Positions 17,535 through 26,223 of a DNA stretch of 64,000 bases are shown piece after piece; positions within the stretch are counted from its first letter, which is position 1, and each line of letters begins with the position of its first letter. The position numbers and the translations under genes are program-made. Location of the stretch: contig CALCMJ010000038.1 in NCBI GenBank assembly GCA_937967615.1, forward strand, positions 1 through 64,000, read 5' to 3'. The stretch is from an uncultured Saprospiraceae bacterium (lineage in GTDB: Bacteria; Bacteroidota; Bacteroidia; Chitinophagales; Saprospiraceae). Below the pieces are notes generated by a model. It made no database searches and was not told the origin of the DNA. It saw only the letters and a list, made by a program, of their open reading frames with translations.

Positions 17535-17536
17535 AA

Positions 17537-19372
17537 TTACATACGTTCAGGCATTTCAATACCCATAAGGTACATGCCGCGTTTTAGGACCTTAGCAACC
17601 TGAATTGAAAGATCCAATCTAAAGTTTTTTGCCGCCTCCGTTTCTGCAGTTAGTATACGCACCTCATGATAAAACCGATGATAAGTTTTTGCTAGGTTGT
17701 AACAAAAATTTGCAAGATTTGAAGGATCATAATGTTTTGCAGAGCTTTCTAAAATATCAGGATATTTTGCTAACTCTTTTATCAAGCTAAGCTCTTCTTC
17801 TTTTAATTCTATATATTCTGAATGGTCTCCTATCTTGCCTTCTTGCTTTCTTAAAACAGACGCTATTCTCACATAGGCATTCTGGATATAGGGACCTGTT
17901 TGCCCCTGCATATCAAGTGATTCTTTAGGATCAAATACCATTCGTTTTTTCGCTGTCACCCTAAGGATAAAAAACTTAAGAGCAGCTTTTGCAATTCGAT
18001 CAATGATCTGTTCTTGTTCTTTCTCATTCAGCTCTGAAAGTTCTCCTCGCTCTCCTGCTGATGCTCTTGCCTCTTCTTCTACTTCTGCCATGAGCACATC
18101 TGCATCTACAACTGTTCCTTCTCTGGATTTCATTTTGCCTGTAGGAAGATCCACCATCCCATAAGATAAATGATGCAAACCATCTGAGTATGGTGCTCCT
18201 AGTTTTTTCATAATTGCAAACAAAGCTTTGAAATGATAGTCCTGCTCATCTGCAACTGTATATATCATTCGCTCTGCTCCAGTCTCTTCATACCTCTGTT
18301 CTACTGTACCTATGTCTTGAGTCATATACACAGAAGTGCCATCGCTTCTCAATACAAGTTTTTGATCTAGTTTTTGATCTTCTAGATCTATCCAAACACT
18401 GCCATCTTCTTTTTTGTAAAAAACGCCATCGGCTAAACCTTTTTCAATGTGTTTTTTTCCTAATAAATAAGTATCCGATTCATAGTACATTGAATCAAAA
18501 TGAACACCCATATTCTCATATGTCTGATTAAAACCTGCATACACCCAATCGTTCATCATATTCCACTGCGCCAATACATCTTTATCGCCGTTCTCCCACT
18601 TAATCAGAATCTCTTTTGATTTGCCACCTAATTCACTATGCGTATTGAAGTAGGTATTCTTGTACGCTTTAAAAAACTCTTCCTGAGATTGATCCGTCTT
18701 TTTTGATTCCTGGTAAACAACTTGTCCTGCATCATTTTCTTGCCAGGCCTTATACTCCTCCTTAAATTTTGTTTCAAATTCTACGTAGAATTTCCCAATA
18801 AAATGATCTCCTTTCACGCCTGCACTTTCTGGTGTTGCTCCTTCTCCAAATTCACTCCATGCTAGCATACTTTTGCAAATTGCAATTCCTCTATTATTTA
18901 CAATCTGCGTTTTGATCACATCGTAACCCATTTCGTCAAATATCTGCGAGACAGACCATCCTAAAAGAATATTCCTGATATGTCCTAGATGAAGTGGCTT
19001 ATTTGTATTAGGTGAGGAAAACTCTACCATAACTTTTTTCCCATTGCGCGACCTTCTACCATAGTCTGCATCTTCAGAGATCCCCTTCAGTAAAGTCTTA
19101 TAATAATCGTCTGATAAACTAATATTGAGAAAGCCCTTTAGTACATTAAAAGATTTTGCAGAAGGCAACGCAGATAAAATATCAGCACCAATCAAATTCC
19201 CAAGCTCTATTGGGTTTTTAGCTAATCGTTTTACATAGGGAAAGAGGACGATAGTATAATCACCTTCAATATCATCCTTTGTTAAATTGACTGCAACTGA
19301 GCTAGGCTCCGTAGGACAATCAAACTTTTCACTGAGTACCCTAGCTGTAATTGTTTGTAATTCTGTTATCAC
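17537..19372 (-). CDS. argS: arginyl-tRNA synthetase
   Basis: This 611-residue class I synthetase charges tRNA-Arg. The N-terminal additional domain (about 1-110) is followed by SSPNTNKPLHLGHIRN with HLGH at 128-131. The KMSKS-equivalent reads LPTGKMKSREGTVV about residue 390, and the C-terminal all-helical anticodon domain ends in LMGIEMPERM, a typical ArgRS ending. It is upstream of and probably co-transcribed with glnS. A TACTTTTG -7 box is at 19398-19405. Confidence 0.97.
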   Translation of the reverse strand: MITELQTITARVLSEKFDCPTEPSSVAVNLTKDDIEGDYTIVLFPYVKRLAKNPIELGNLIGADILSALPSAKSFNVLKGFLNISLSDDYYKTLLKGISEDADYGRRSRNGKKVMVEFSSPNTNKPLHLGHIRNILLGWSVSQIFDEMGYDVIKTQIVNNRGIAICKSMLAWSEFGEGATPESAGVKGDHFIGKFYVEFETKFKEEYKAWQENDAGQVVYQESKKTDQSQEEFFKAYKNTYFNTHSELGGKSKEILIKWENGDKDVLAQWNMMNDWVYAGFNQTYENMGVHFDSMYYESDTYLLGKKHIEKGLADGVFYKKEDGSVWIDLEDQKLDQKLVLRSDGTSVYMTQDIGTVEQRYEETGAERMIYTVADEQDYHFKALFAIMKKLGAPYSDGLHHLSYGMVDLPTGKMKSREGTVVDADVLMAEVEEEARASAGERGELSELNEKEQEQIIDRIAKAALKFFILRVTAKKRMVFDPKESLDMQGQTGPYIQNAYVRIASVLRKQEGKIGDHSEYIELKEEELSLIKELAKYPDILESSAKHYDPSNLANFCYNLAKTYHRFYHEVRILTAETEAAKNFRLDLSIQVAKVLKRGMYLMGIEMPERM

Positions 19373-19397
19373 GTCTTCTTTCCTTGATTTAAGAGTA

Positions 19398-19405
19398 CAA
19401 AAGTA
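19398..19405 (-). promoter_or_regulatory. -7 promoter box (TACTTTTG) of argS-glnS
   Basis: An exact minus-strand TAnnTTTG match lies 26 bases before the argS ATG at 19372. It falls between the rsmD stop and argS and suggests a separate promoter for the synthetase pair. Confidence 0.4.
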
Positions 19406-19419
19406 CGACTTAATTTTGA

Positions 19420-19971
19420 CTACTCTTTTTCTGCAAGAGAAAAGAAACTAAATATCGTTTTCCCATAATTTCTACTGTCCACGCGATGCGGATGATATTC
19501 AAAATTTACGTTAGGATTATGCTCCAATACAATAAAGCCGTCTTTTTTAAGCAGGTTTTCATCAATTATAAGAGTAGGGATATCTTCAATATTTGGGAGA
19601 CCGTAGGGCGGTCCAGCGAAAATGTAATCAAATCTCTCATTGAGATTACGCACAAACTTGAACACATCTTGGTGTACAATCCGAATCTTATCAGTAATTT
19701 TTAAAGTTTCACTTACTTCTTTTACAAAACGGACACAGGCAGGAAATTTATCAACATAGGTTGCATCTGTGCATCCCCTTGAAATCATTTCATAGCAATG
19801 ATTCCCAGTACCTCCAAATAGATCTAAAAAACGAGTATCCTCAAAATCAATTCTGTTGCTGAGAATATTGTATAATCCTTCTTTAGAAAAATCTGTTGTA
19901 GGGCGAGTTGGCCAGTTCTTAGCTGGTGGGGTAAATCTTCTTCCACTAAATTCTCCTCCTACTATACGCAT
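19420..19971 (-). CDS. rsmD: RsmD-family 16S rRNA guanine-N2 methyltransferase
   Basis: This 183-residue SAM-dependent methyltransferase is expected to modify G966 of 16S rRNA. MRIVGGEFSGRRF at the N-terminus, PTRPTTDFSKEGLYNIL (21-37) and the SAM loop LDLFGGTGNHCYEMISRG (49-66) are the RsmD hallmarks. The catalytic motif is normally D/N-P-P-Y, but here the frame reads FAGPPYGL, glycine at position 120. It is the third gene of a tight triplet, 1 base after the DUF3822 gene. Family assignment is firm; activity deserves a check because of the substitution. Confidence 0.92.
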   Translation of the reverse strand: MRIVGGEFSGRRFTPPAKNWPTRPTTDFSKEGLYNILSNRIDFEDTRFLDLFGGTGNHCYEMISRGCTDATYVDKFPACVRFVKEVSETLKITDKIRIVHQDVFKFVRNLNERFDYIFAGPPYGLPNIEDIPTLIIDENLLKKDGFIVLEHNPNVNFEYHPHRVDSRNYGKTIFSFFSLAEKE

Positions 19972-19972
19972 A

Positions 19973-20776
19973 CTATTGTTTGATCAAAAAATGGGAGGCA
20001 TAAAATGCCCCTTTGTTTGGAGCTTTCCTGCAATATCTATCAAATCCTGAAATTACCTTTATTTTCTTAAACTCGGATTTGAGTAATTTCGATAAACTAT
20101 CACCACTTGAATAGTTTCCAGCCATTACAATTTGTTCCTTTGCATTGTCCAGTTCAAGAACTTCAAAAACTAAACTCATATAATACAAGACATCAGAGTC
20201 ACCAAAACAATCAAACTTATTATAGAAGTAAGAAGTTCCTTTTTTATGGGAAGAGATAGCCACAAAGCCATCACCTATCATAACAAGGGTGCCATTGATT
20301 TTTTTCTTTTTAGCATAATTGCAAATTGGTTCACTGAGGTGCACAAATTTAATCTTTGGAACTTGTTTTTTAAAACTCGCAATAACCCCCTTTGGTATTC
20401 CAAAAGCCACATGCATAGATTGCGATTTCAACTTGGAAGAGCTAAGTGTTTGAGTGAGCAATTTGTCTGCCGGATAAATATCTTTAAAATAGGACTTCAA
20501 CTTATTGGCTTTGAAACTCTTAGATTGGATAAAGTTTAATGGCGCTAATGAAGAAGCAAGGGTGAATTTGGATATTTTAAGATCAAGGATTCCAGAATCT
20601 TGAAGACCTTTTTGAATACTCGATTCATCATCCACGGTAAACCTTCCTAGGGACAACAATGCATTTTTACTATTGAATATGGCATATTCACAATAGTCAT
20701 AGCAAAGCACGGCAGTAACATGGTAAGATAGTTTAGGATTAAGCTCAGCTCTAAAGCTTGTGCTTATCTTTCCCAA
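19973..20776 (-). CDS. DUF3822 family protein
   Basis: This 267-residue protein is of a family found almost only in Bacteroidota, usually beside rsmD, as here. The fold looks like the actin/ribonuclease H-like ATPase type in two halves: strands such as YCEYAIFNSKNALLSLGRF in the N-terminal half and GTLVMIGDGFVAISSHKKG in the second, then LVMAGNYS-like IVMAGNYSSGDSL. No classical phosphate loops are clear, so it may be a degenerate relative. It overlaps the upstream gene by 13 bases and precedes rsmD by 1 base. A role near ribosome or cofactor assembly is only suggested by context. Confidence 0.82.
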   Translation of the reverse strand: MGKISTSFRAELNPKLSYHVTAVLCYDYCEYAIFNSKNALLSLGRFTVDDESSIQKGLQDSGILDLKISKFTLASSLAPLNFIQSKSFKANKLKSYFKDIYPADKLLTQTLSSSKLKSQSMHVAFGIPKGVIASFKKQVPKIKFVHLSEPICNYAKKKKINGTLVMIGDGFVAISSHKKGTSYFYNKFDCFGDSDVLYYMSLVFEVLELDNAKEQIVMAGNYSSGDSLSKLLKSEFKKIKVISGFDRYCRKAPNKGAFYASHFLIKQ

Positions 20777-21342
20777 TTTCCTGTAATATTTGGAGTATTC
20801 ATATCACCAAACTTCAACATTGCAGTTGGCAAATAGGAATTATCATACTTCATATACTTTTCACTACCATATTTGCCCATAAATGTATTCCATCGGGTTC
20901 CTACCTCTACAACATTTACAAGCGTTTTTTGATAAGTAAGCGTATCTGCGGTCATTGAGAACTCAGTCCCCTTGGAAGCAAGTGGCACATAGCGCAGTGA
21001 ATCTAGATTGATTCCTAAGTTATTTATAGAATCTAAAGCATTCCTAAAATATACTGTTCGAATGAATTTATCATCTGCATCTGGATCACCCTCTACTCTT
21101 TCAAAACGAATACTATCTGTTCTTAGAACAGAAACAAGAGTATCAAAATTACTGGCAAATTCACCTGTAATATCTCGAAACATCTCCTGCGAAGTTCTGA
21201 TTTCTTTAAGCTTATCTACAACAATTTCTCTCCTTTTATCTTTCGCTTCTTGAAACGAAATAGGCTCTTTTATAATGCTATATAGAGTAAAAATAAGTGC
21301 ACCTATAAGCAGAAGTAGAATAATATTTATAATTGATCTCAT
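20764..21342 (-). CDS. membrane-anchored hypothetical protein
   Basis: The 192-residue protein has one N-terminal membrane helix (about 4-21, IINIILLLLIGALIFTLY). A coiled region follows (about 32-60, EAKDKRREIVVDKLKEIRTSQEMFRD), then a beta-rich C-terminal domain. A short N-terminal helix followed by a long amphipathic helix and a small beta domain is pseudopilin-like in outline, but no prepilin peptidase site precedes the helix. I do not recognise a named family. It is the first gene of a triplet with DUF3822 and rsmD (13-base overlap), so it is probably co-expressed with them. Confidence 0.75.
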   Translation of the reverse strand: MRSIINIILLLLIGALIFTLYSIIKEPISFQEAKDKRREIVVDKLKEIRTSQEMFRDITGEFASNFDTLVSVLRTDSIRFERVEGDPDADDKFIRTVYFRNALDSINNLGINLDSLRYVPLASKGTEFSMTADTLTYQKTLVNVVEVGTRWNTFMGKYGSEKYMKYDNSYLPTAMLKFGDMNTPNITGNWER

Positions 21343-21443
21343 CCTGATACGTAGCTTTTAGTAAGTTAGATTCAATTTTCACCATTTATGGTGTCCACAA
21401 TAATACTATTTTTTACATAATTATTGCATTCATCAAAGCGAAT

Positions 21444-22445
21444 ATGAGTATAATCTTGGCCATTGAATCCTCTTGTGATGACACATCAGCCTCAATAATC
21501 AAGAATGGAGAGGTTTTAAGCAACATTGTTTGTGGGCAGGATGTCCATAGGTCTTACGGAGGTGTGGTCCCAGAATTGGCATCAAGACAACATTTAAGCA
21601 ACATTGTACCCACAGTAGAGATGGCTCTAAAGCAGTCAAATATAGCATACAGTGACCTAGATGCTGTTGCATTCACCAGAGGGCCTGGCTTATTGGGCAG
21701 CCTGATAGTAGGTCTTTGCTTTGCTAAAGGGATAGCTTTAAGCCAGAATATTCCTCTTATTGAAGTTGATCACATGCGTGCACATATTTTAGCGCATTTT
21801 GCTGAAGACCCTAAACCTAAGTTCCCCTTTCTATGTCTGACGGTTTCTGGTGGTCATACTCAAATTGTTAAAGTGAATGACATTTTTGATTTTGAATTAC
21901 TGGGTCAGACCATTGATGATGCTGCTGGAGAAGCCTTTGATAAGACAGGAAAAATCCTAGGCTTAGATTATCCGGCTGGACCAATAATTGACAAACTTGC
22001 AAAAGAAGGGACCCCAAATTACGATTTTACGACCCCTAAAGTAGATGGCTTTAACTTCAGCTTTAGCGGATTGAAAACTGCAATTATGTATTTCTTAAAA
22101 GCTGAGATGAAAAAAGATCCTGAATTTATCCAGAAAAACATGAAGGATATATGTGCATCTGTTCAAAAGAAGATTGTTGATATTCTCTTATCTACACTGG
22201 AACGCGCTGCAATAGAACATGATATTGAGCATCTTGCAATAGCTGGAGGTGTTTCTGCTAATTCAGAACTGAGAATGAGATTTCAAGTAATGACGAATGA
22301 AAAAAATTGGAACTCCTATATTCCAAGATTTGAATATTGCACAGACAATGCAGCAATGGTAGGCATTGCAGCGTATTACAAATTCCTAAATCAAGATTTT
22401 ACGAATCACGATGTAACTCCATCTGCTAAAGTCAATTGGAATTAA
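21444..22445 (+). CDS. tsaD: tRNA N6-adenosine threonylcarbamoyltransferase
   Basis: TsaD transfers threonylcarbamoyl from TC-AMP to A37 of ANN-decoding tRNAs, working with TsaB and TsaE. The 333-residue length is standard. ILAIESSCDDTSASI at the start, GGVVPELASRQH (39-50), the metal-binding VDHMRAHILAH (His110, His114), LTVSGGHTQIV, and YCTDNAAMVG near the C-terminus with its aspartate ligand are all present. It is divergent from the DUF3822 triplet, and its last 14 bases overlap the 3' end of the DUF697 gene on the other strand. Confidence 0.97.
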   Translation: MSIILAIESSCDDTSASIIKNGEVLSNIVCGQDVHRSYGGVVPELASRQHLSNIVPTVEMALKQSNIAYSDLDAVAFTRGPGLLGSLIVGLCFAKGIALSQNIPLIEVDHMRAHILAHFAEDPKPKFPFLCLTVSGGHTQIVKVNDIFDFELLGQTIDDAAGEAFDKTGKILGLDYPAGPIIDKLAKEGTPNYDFTTPKVDGFNFSFSGLKTAIMYFLKAEMKKDPEFIQKNMKDICASVQKKIVDILLSTLERAAIEHDIEHLAIAGGVSANSELRMRFQVMTNEKNWNSYIPRFEYCTDNAAMVGIAAYYKFLNQDFTNHDVTPSAKVNWN

Positions 22446-23043
22446 GGAGACGTTCCTTCATGGTTTTAAACTCTTCCTCAGTAATTACACCATCTTTTTT
22501 TAAGTCCGCAAGGTCTTTCATTTTTTGAACAACATCCACATTCATACGCACTTTCACTTCATCAACTTTCTTTTTTACGACTTCTTCTTCATCCTTAATT
22601 TCCCTTGCCATTTTCTTTCCCTTCTCAAATTGTTCATCATAGTATTTCTTCAACCTTGAAGGATCAAAATCTAAAAATGTTCCCCCAGTTTCAAAATGCT
22701 TTTTAAACACTTCTCCCAATGCATACGTAGAACCTCCTGATAAAATTGCTAAAGTAACTCCACCTAAAACGGATCCTACTCCAGGTATAAATTTTATTGC
22801 TCTTGCACCTAATCGTGCTAAGCCTGACGTTGTAAGAGAAGTAATTATCGCTTTTCCTTCTGTCTCTTTAAAATCAATATCATACACTTTGCATAATTGT
22901 CTAATCATATCAAGCTGAATGGCACTCACCGCAAAAAAATCAGCAATGGGCACTGGGATAAATCCTGCTCCCATTGACCAGATCATATGATTCTTTATTA
23001 TTGAATTCGCTATTGGATTATTATTTTCTTTTTTCTCTGACAT
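22432..23043 (-). CDS. DUF697 membrane protein with C-terminal SHOCT-like domain
   Basis: The 203-residue protein has a DUF697 (YcjF-like) core, about 15-120. It has a hydrophobic hairpin HMIWSMGAGFIPVPIADFFA with the family's conserved IPVPxAD, then QLDMIRQLCKVYDIDF, GLARLGARAIKFIPGVGSVLGG and LGEVFKKHFETGG. A charged coiled coil (about 130-175) follows. The last 28 residues (MKDLADLKKDGVITEEEF) match the SHOCT oligomerisation motif. The family is thought to be membrane-associated; its role is unknown. It is convergent with tsaD with a 14-base overlap. Confidence 0.85.
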   Translation of the reverse strand: MSEKKENNNPIANSIIKNHMIWSMGAGFIPVPIADFFAVSAIQLDMIRQLCKVYDIDFKETEGKAIITSLTTSGLARLGARAIKFIPGVGSVLGGVTLAILSGGSTYALGEVFKKHFETGGTFLDFDPSRLKKYYDEQFEKGKKMAREIKDEEEVVKKKVDEVKVRMNVDVVQKMKDLADLKKDGVITEEEFKTMKERLLNSN

Positions 23044-23158
23044 CTTTCAATATTTATAAGACTAACTAAATTTAGAACTTTTTAGTTCTTATTTGATAAG
23101 AGCTTCGACGTATAAACGATTTTTTAGGATGATTGAATATAATCATAAGGTAATTTAC

Positions 23159-24223
23159 TCATTCACTATGTCCAACATTCCTAAATCTATCAATATGCAC
23201 TTCTGCCAATATTTCTGAACCGTTTTCCAAATGATCAATGAGATGATTACAGAAATATGGTGCTAAGGAAGCTCCTTTCGTCCCCATCCCATTGCAAATA
23301 AAGATGTTTTTATATTCTGAATGTTCACCTAATATAGGTTTTCTGTCTTTTACTGCAGGTCTAACTGCTGCTCTGTGAGAAAGTATTTCATAGTCACATT
23401 TCAAAAATCTATCAAGGTCTTTCTTTAATTCCAACATATAAGCTTCCGTTGGTTCTTCGTTTATAATCTCTCGTTCATAACCACCTCCTGTCCAATAGAT
23501 ATCGTTCCCCATAGGTACTAAAAATCGATCATGCCTAAGAATACAATCTAAATTGAGATCAGGAATTTTTAATTCAACAACTTCTCCTTTCAGTGGAATA
23601 AAAGGCAGATTTCTAAAGTAAGGATTGTAAATACTTCTATACCCTTCACAAAAGATAATTTTCTCAGCCTTGACACCCTGATACAAAACTCCATCCTTAT
23701 GCTCCAAATCTATATGATCAAACTCATCTTCAATCAATATATCGAGATCTAAAAAAATAGATCTAAATTTTTGGATCATTAATGCGATATCAATTCTTAA
23801 GACGTTCTTTATTTTGGAGAATCCGTGATCAGAATATACATAGTTTGAAAGGATTTTATCTGGAGTAACTTCACCCACATAATCGTCATAATGGACATCT
23901 TGACATCTTGCCATCCATTCATTAACAGCTGCAATACTGGGCATGTTTCTCTTAATTTCAGTTTCAAACATCAATTGCATCCCTAACTGAAGTTCTATAT
24001 TCATATAGAATTCTTTTGCGAAGGGCAAGAGGGTATCCATCATCCAAGATTTCACATACTTCCTCCCTGTAACGGGGTTTATTATTCCAGCAGCTATTTT
24101 AGTTGAAGAATACGCATGACGATTATCAATTATCTTGATCTTTTTGCCTCGCTCCATTAACATCACCGCAAGACACGTTCCGGTAATACCCTGACCTACT
24201 ATAATGTAATCAAGCTTATCCAT
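23159..24223 (-). CDS. DAO-family FAD-dependent oxidoreductase
   Basis: The 354-residue flavoenzyme opens with LDYIIVGQGITGTCLAVML, the FAD-binding GxGxxG (8-13), and IIDNRHAYSSTKIAAGIINP. It ends with KDRKPILGEHSEYKNIFICNG and GMGTKGASLAPYF, the closing FAD contacts of D-amino acid oxidase-like enzymes. AAGIINPVTGRKYVKSW suggests the subgroup seen widely in Bacteroidota, whose substrate is unknown. It overlaps the MmcQ-like gene by 8 bases, so they are co-translated. Relation to the MnmC oxidase domain is possible but the MnmC-specific motifs are not visible. Confidence 0.83.
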   Translation of the reverse strand: MDKLDYIIVGQGITGTCLAVMLMERGKKIKIIDNRHAYSSTKIAAGIINPVTGRKYVKSWMMDTLLPFAKEFYMNIELQLGMQLMFETEIKRNMPSIAAVNEWMARCQDVHYDDYVGEVTPDKILSNYVYSDHGFSKIKNVLRIDIALMIQKFRSIFLDLDILIEDEFDHIDLEHKDGVLYQGVKAEKIIFCEGYRSIYNPYFRNLPFIPLKGEVVELKIPDLNLDCILRHDRFLVPMGNDIYWTGGGYEREIINEEPTEAYMLELKKDLDRFLKCDYEILSHRAAVRPAVKDRKPILGEHSEYKNIFICNGMGTKGASLAPYFCNHLIDHLENGSEILAEVHIDRFRNVGHSE

Positions 24224-24584
24224 CTGTCAGTTGCTTCAAACGCTCTTTGTCTTTCTTTGGTAGCTTCGCAACAACAAGATCATAAGAGTTGTCCACTAAT
24301 TCTTTAATAAGCGAATTTTCCAATCCATCTTCTAGGTATACCGTATTCCAATGTTTTTTGTTCATATGCCAACCTGGAATAATTTGCTCTGGAAAGGATT
24401 CTCTAAGTTCTACTGCATAGTCAGGATCTGATTTTAAATTTACACGTAGCGGGATTTGAGATAAACCACAAAGTGCAAACATTTTTCCCAGGACTTTAAA
24501 AACTAGTGTATCTTCATCAAAAGGAAAACATTCCTCAGATCCCAACTTTGAAAGGCAATACATTCTAAAACTTTCAATATCCAT
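24216..24584 (-). CDS. MmcQ/YjbR family protein
   Basis: This 122-residue small alpha/beta protein has the family's pattern: an N-terminal FRMYCLSKLGSEECFPFDED, the KVLGKMFALCGL strand, then NLKSDPDYAVELRE. It continues with PGWHMNKKHWNTVYLE and a C-terminal helix KLPKKDKERL. The fold resembles CyaY-like double-wing DNA-binding proteins, but evidence for DNA binding is mostly structural. It is first in a two-gene unit with the FAD oxidoreductase (8-base overlap). Its 5' end is 57 bases from the divergent esterase gene. Confidence 0.9.
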   Translation of the reverse strand: MDIESFRMYCLSKLGSEECFPFDEDTLVFKVLGKMFALCGLSQIPLRVNLKSDPDYAVELRESFPEQIIPGWHMNKKHWNTVYLEDGLENSLIKELVDNSYDLVVAKLPKKDKERLKQLTDG

Positions 24585-24641
24585 TGTAAAAGGAATTCGT
24601 TACGACAATTTTGTTTGACACTAAAGTATATATTCGTAGGT

Positions 24642-25601
24642 ATGAAAGCTAATTTATTCGCATTATTCCTATTCTGCACGATAACATCAACAGCACAAGA
24701 ACTCATAACAGAGGTTCTTCCTTTTCAAGATGACCCTGCAAAGTCGTATTCGGCTTATATTCCAAGCAGCTATAATCCAGATTCATCAAATACTACAATT
24801 ATAGCATTCCACCCTTTTAATACAAGCAGATGGGATGGCGAATCTTGGAGAGATACACTGGTATTCTTTGCTGAATCCGTAGGTGCGATTCTTATATCCC
24901 CTGATGGTGGTGCAGATGGGAAAGTCGATGACCCTATTGACACCGCTTTCACTAGCTTTATTTTAGATAAAATGAAGACGGAATATAATATAGATGAAGA
25001 TCAAACCTATTTGTGCGGTTTTTCATGGGGCGGCAGAGCAGCATACAAATACGGCTTGCATAGACCAGGTATTTTCAAAGGATCTTTAATTACAGGTGCA
25101 GCAGTGAATGGAACAAATGAGGTAAGTAATGTGATAACGAATGCTGAGGGCGAAAACTATTATTTAATTCATGGATCTAATGATAATTTCAATACAAGGT
25201 TTACTATCATTTCGAATGCGCTTATCGATAATAACGCTTGTTTGGAGTCCAATGTACTGCAAGGAATTGGACACACCATTGATTACCCTGACAGAAACCA
25301 AATCCTAAAAGATGGCTTTGATTGGTTAGTAAATAGTGTTTGCGAAACCAGTAGCACATTAGATAACTCAGATGAAATAAATCTATATGTTTTTCCTAAT
25401 CCATCAACAGGTAGCATTCAATTCAGCTCTGAAATAATTGGATTAGAACTCTACCTAGTCCATGACATTGACGGAAACATTATCCCCTTTGATAAAAGAG
25501 GCTTAAGAGTACGAATATTTAACAAAAATTCTGGAATGCATATTTTGAGTTTTAAAGACAAGGTCAATAAAATAACTACAAAGAAAATCATATTGCATTA
25601 A
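24642..25601 (+). CDS. T9SS-secreted alpha/beta-hydrolase (feruloyl esterase/PHB depolymerase-like)
   Basis: The 319-residue product, counted from ATG 24642, has a clean signal peptide (MKANLFALFLFCTITSTAQ). An upstream ATG at 24615 would put a poor leader in front, so it is rejected. The hydrolase domain (about 25-245) has the nucleophile elbow GFSWGGRAA, an acid candidate in IHGSNDNFN, and the catalytic-histidine region GIGHTIDYPD. The C-terminus (from LYVFPNPSTGSIQF to the end) is a T9SS type A sorting domain. It should act outside the cell on esters. Plant cell-wall or polyester substrates are typical for relatives, but none is implied by neighbours. Its last 4 bases overlap the convergent trmH-like gene. 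Confidence 0.87.
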   Translation: MKANLFALFLFCTITSTAQELITEVLPFQDDPAKSYSAYIPSSYNPDSSNTTIIAFHPFNTSRWDGESWRDTLVFFAESVGAILISPDGGADGKVDDPIDTAFTSFILDKMKTEYNIDEDQTYLCGFSWGGRAAYKYGLHRPGIFKGSLITGAAVNGTNEVSNVITNAEGENYYLIHGSNDNFNTRFTIISNALIDNNACLESNVLQGIGHTIDYPDRNQILKDGFDWLVNSVCETSSTLDNSDEINLYVFPNPSTGSIQFSSEIIGLELYLVHDIDGNIIPFDKRGLRVRIFNKNSGMHILSFKDKVNKITTKKIILH

Positions 25602-26218
25602 GCATATTTGGTGTCAAAATGCACCTTAAACATTTTATCATACATCGCTTTATGCTCAGTGTTAGCTGCATCAAATTCCTGACTATATAGTCCTTTGGCT
25701 GTACGTTGTCGCATGAGTTCAAATAAACTAACGGCTGCTGCCACGGATACATTGAGACTTTGCACTAAGCCTACTTGAGGAATCACAATATTTTTTGTAG
25801 AGTAAGTAAGTAATTCATCTGTGATGCCTTCATGTTCATTCCCAAAGACCAATGCAACTGAAGTTGATAAGTCAGTTTTATAAATAGACACAGAGTCAGA
25901 ATTAAGATGAGTTGTAAGTATGGATTCATATGTATTTGTTATGACTTCCATTGCTTCTTTCAGATCATAAAAGAAACGTACATCCATCCATTTCATCGCC
26001 CCTTTAGAAGTAGCTAAATCCTTGTATTTCTTCTTGTCTTGTAATCTAGGATCAGTATTGATTATAAAAATATTATATACACCTACGGCTTCACAAGACC
26101 TCAATATTGCCCCTATGTTATGCACATCATGGACGTTCTCAAGTACTACAGCAATATTATTCTGACGTTTGCATGCAACACGCTCAAATTTTATCCTTCT
26201 TTCATCAGTGAGCTCCAA
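25598..26218 (-). CDS. trmH: SpoU-family (TrmH) tRNA/rRNA 2'-O-methyltransferase
   Basis: This 206-residue SPOUT methyltransferase puts a methyl on a ribose of RNA, most likely Gm18 of tRNA. The three SPOUT motifs are visible: NVHDVHNIGAILRSCEAVGV (about 28-47), VALVFGNEHEGITDELL (about 132-148), and IPQVGLVQSLNVSVAAAVSLFE (about 158-179), which forms the trefoil knot. The extra C-terminal region is longer than in TrmL/TrmJ and fits TrmH. It follows the PBP1 lipoprotein gene by 5 bases. TrmH is the best guess; another member such as RlmB is possible. Confidence 0.88.
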   Translation of the reverse strand: MELTDERRIKFERVACKRQNNIAVVLENVHDVHNIGAILRSCEAVGVYNIFIINTDPRLQDKKKYKDLATSKGAMKWMDVRFFYDLKEAMEVITNTYESILTTHLNSDSVSIYKTDLSTSVALVFGNEHEGITDELLTYSTKNIVIPQVGLVQSLNVSVAAAVSLFELMRQRTAKGLYSQEFDAANTEHKAMYDKMFKVHFDTKYA

Positions 26219-26223
26219 ACTAG

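Noticed and set aside
23159-24223. MnmC oxidase domain
   Set aside because: The FAD motifs fit the broad DAO family but the MnmC-specific signatures are not visible and there is no methyltransferase domain.
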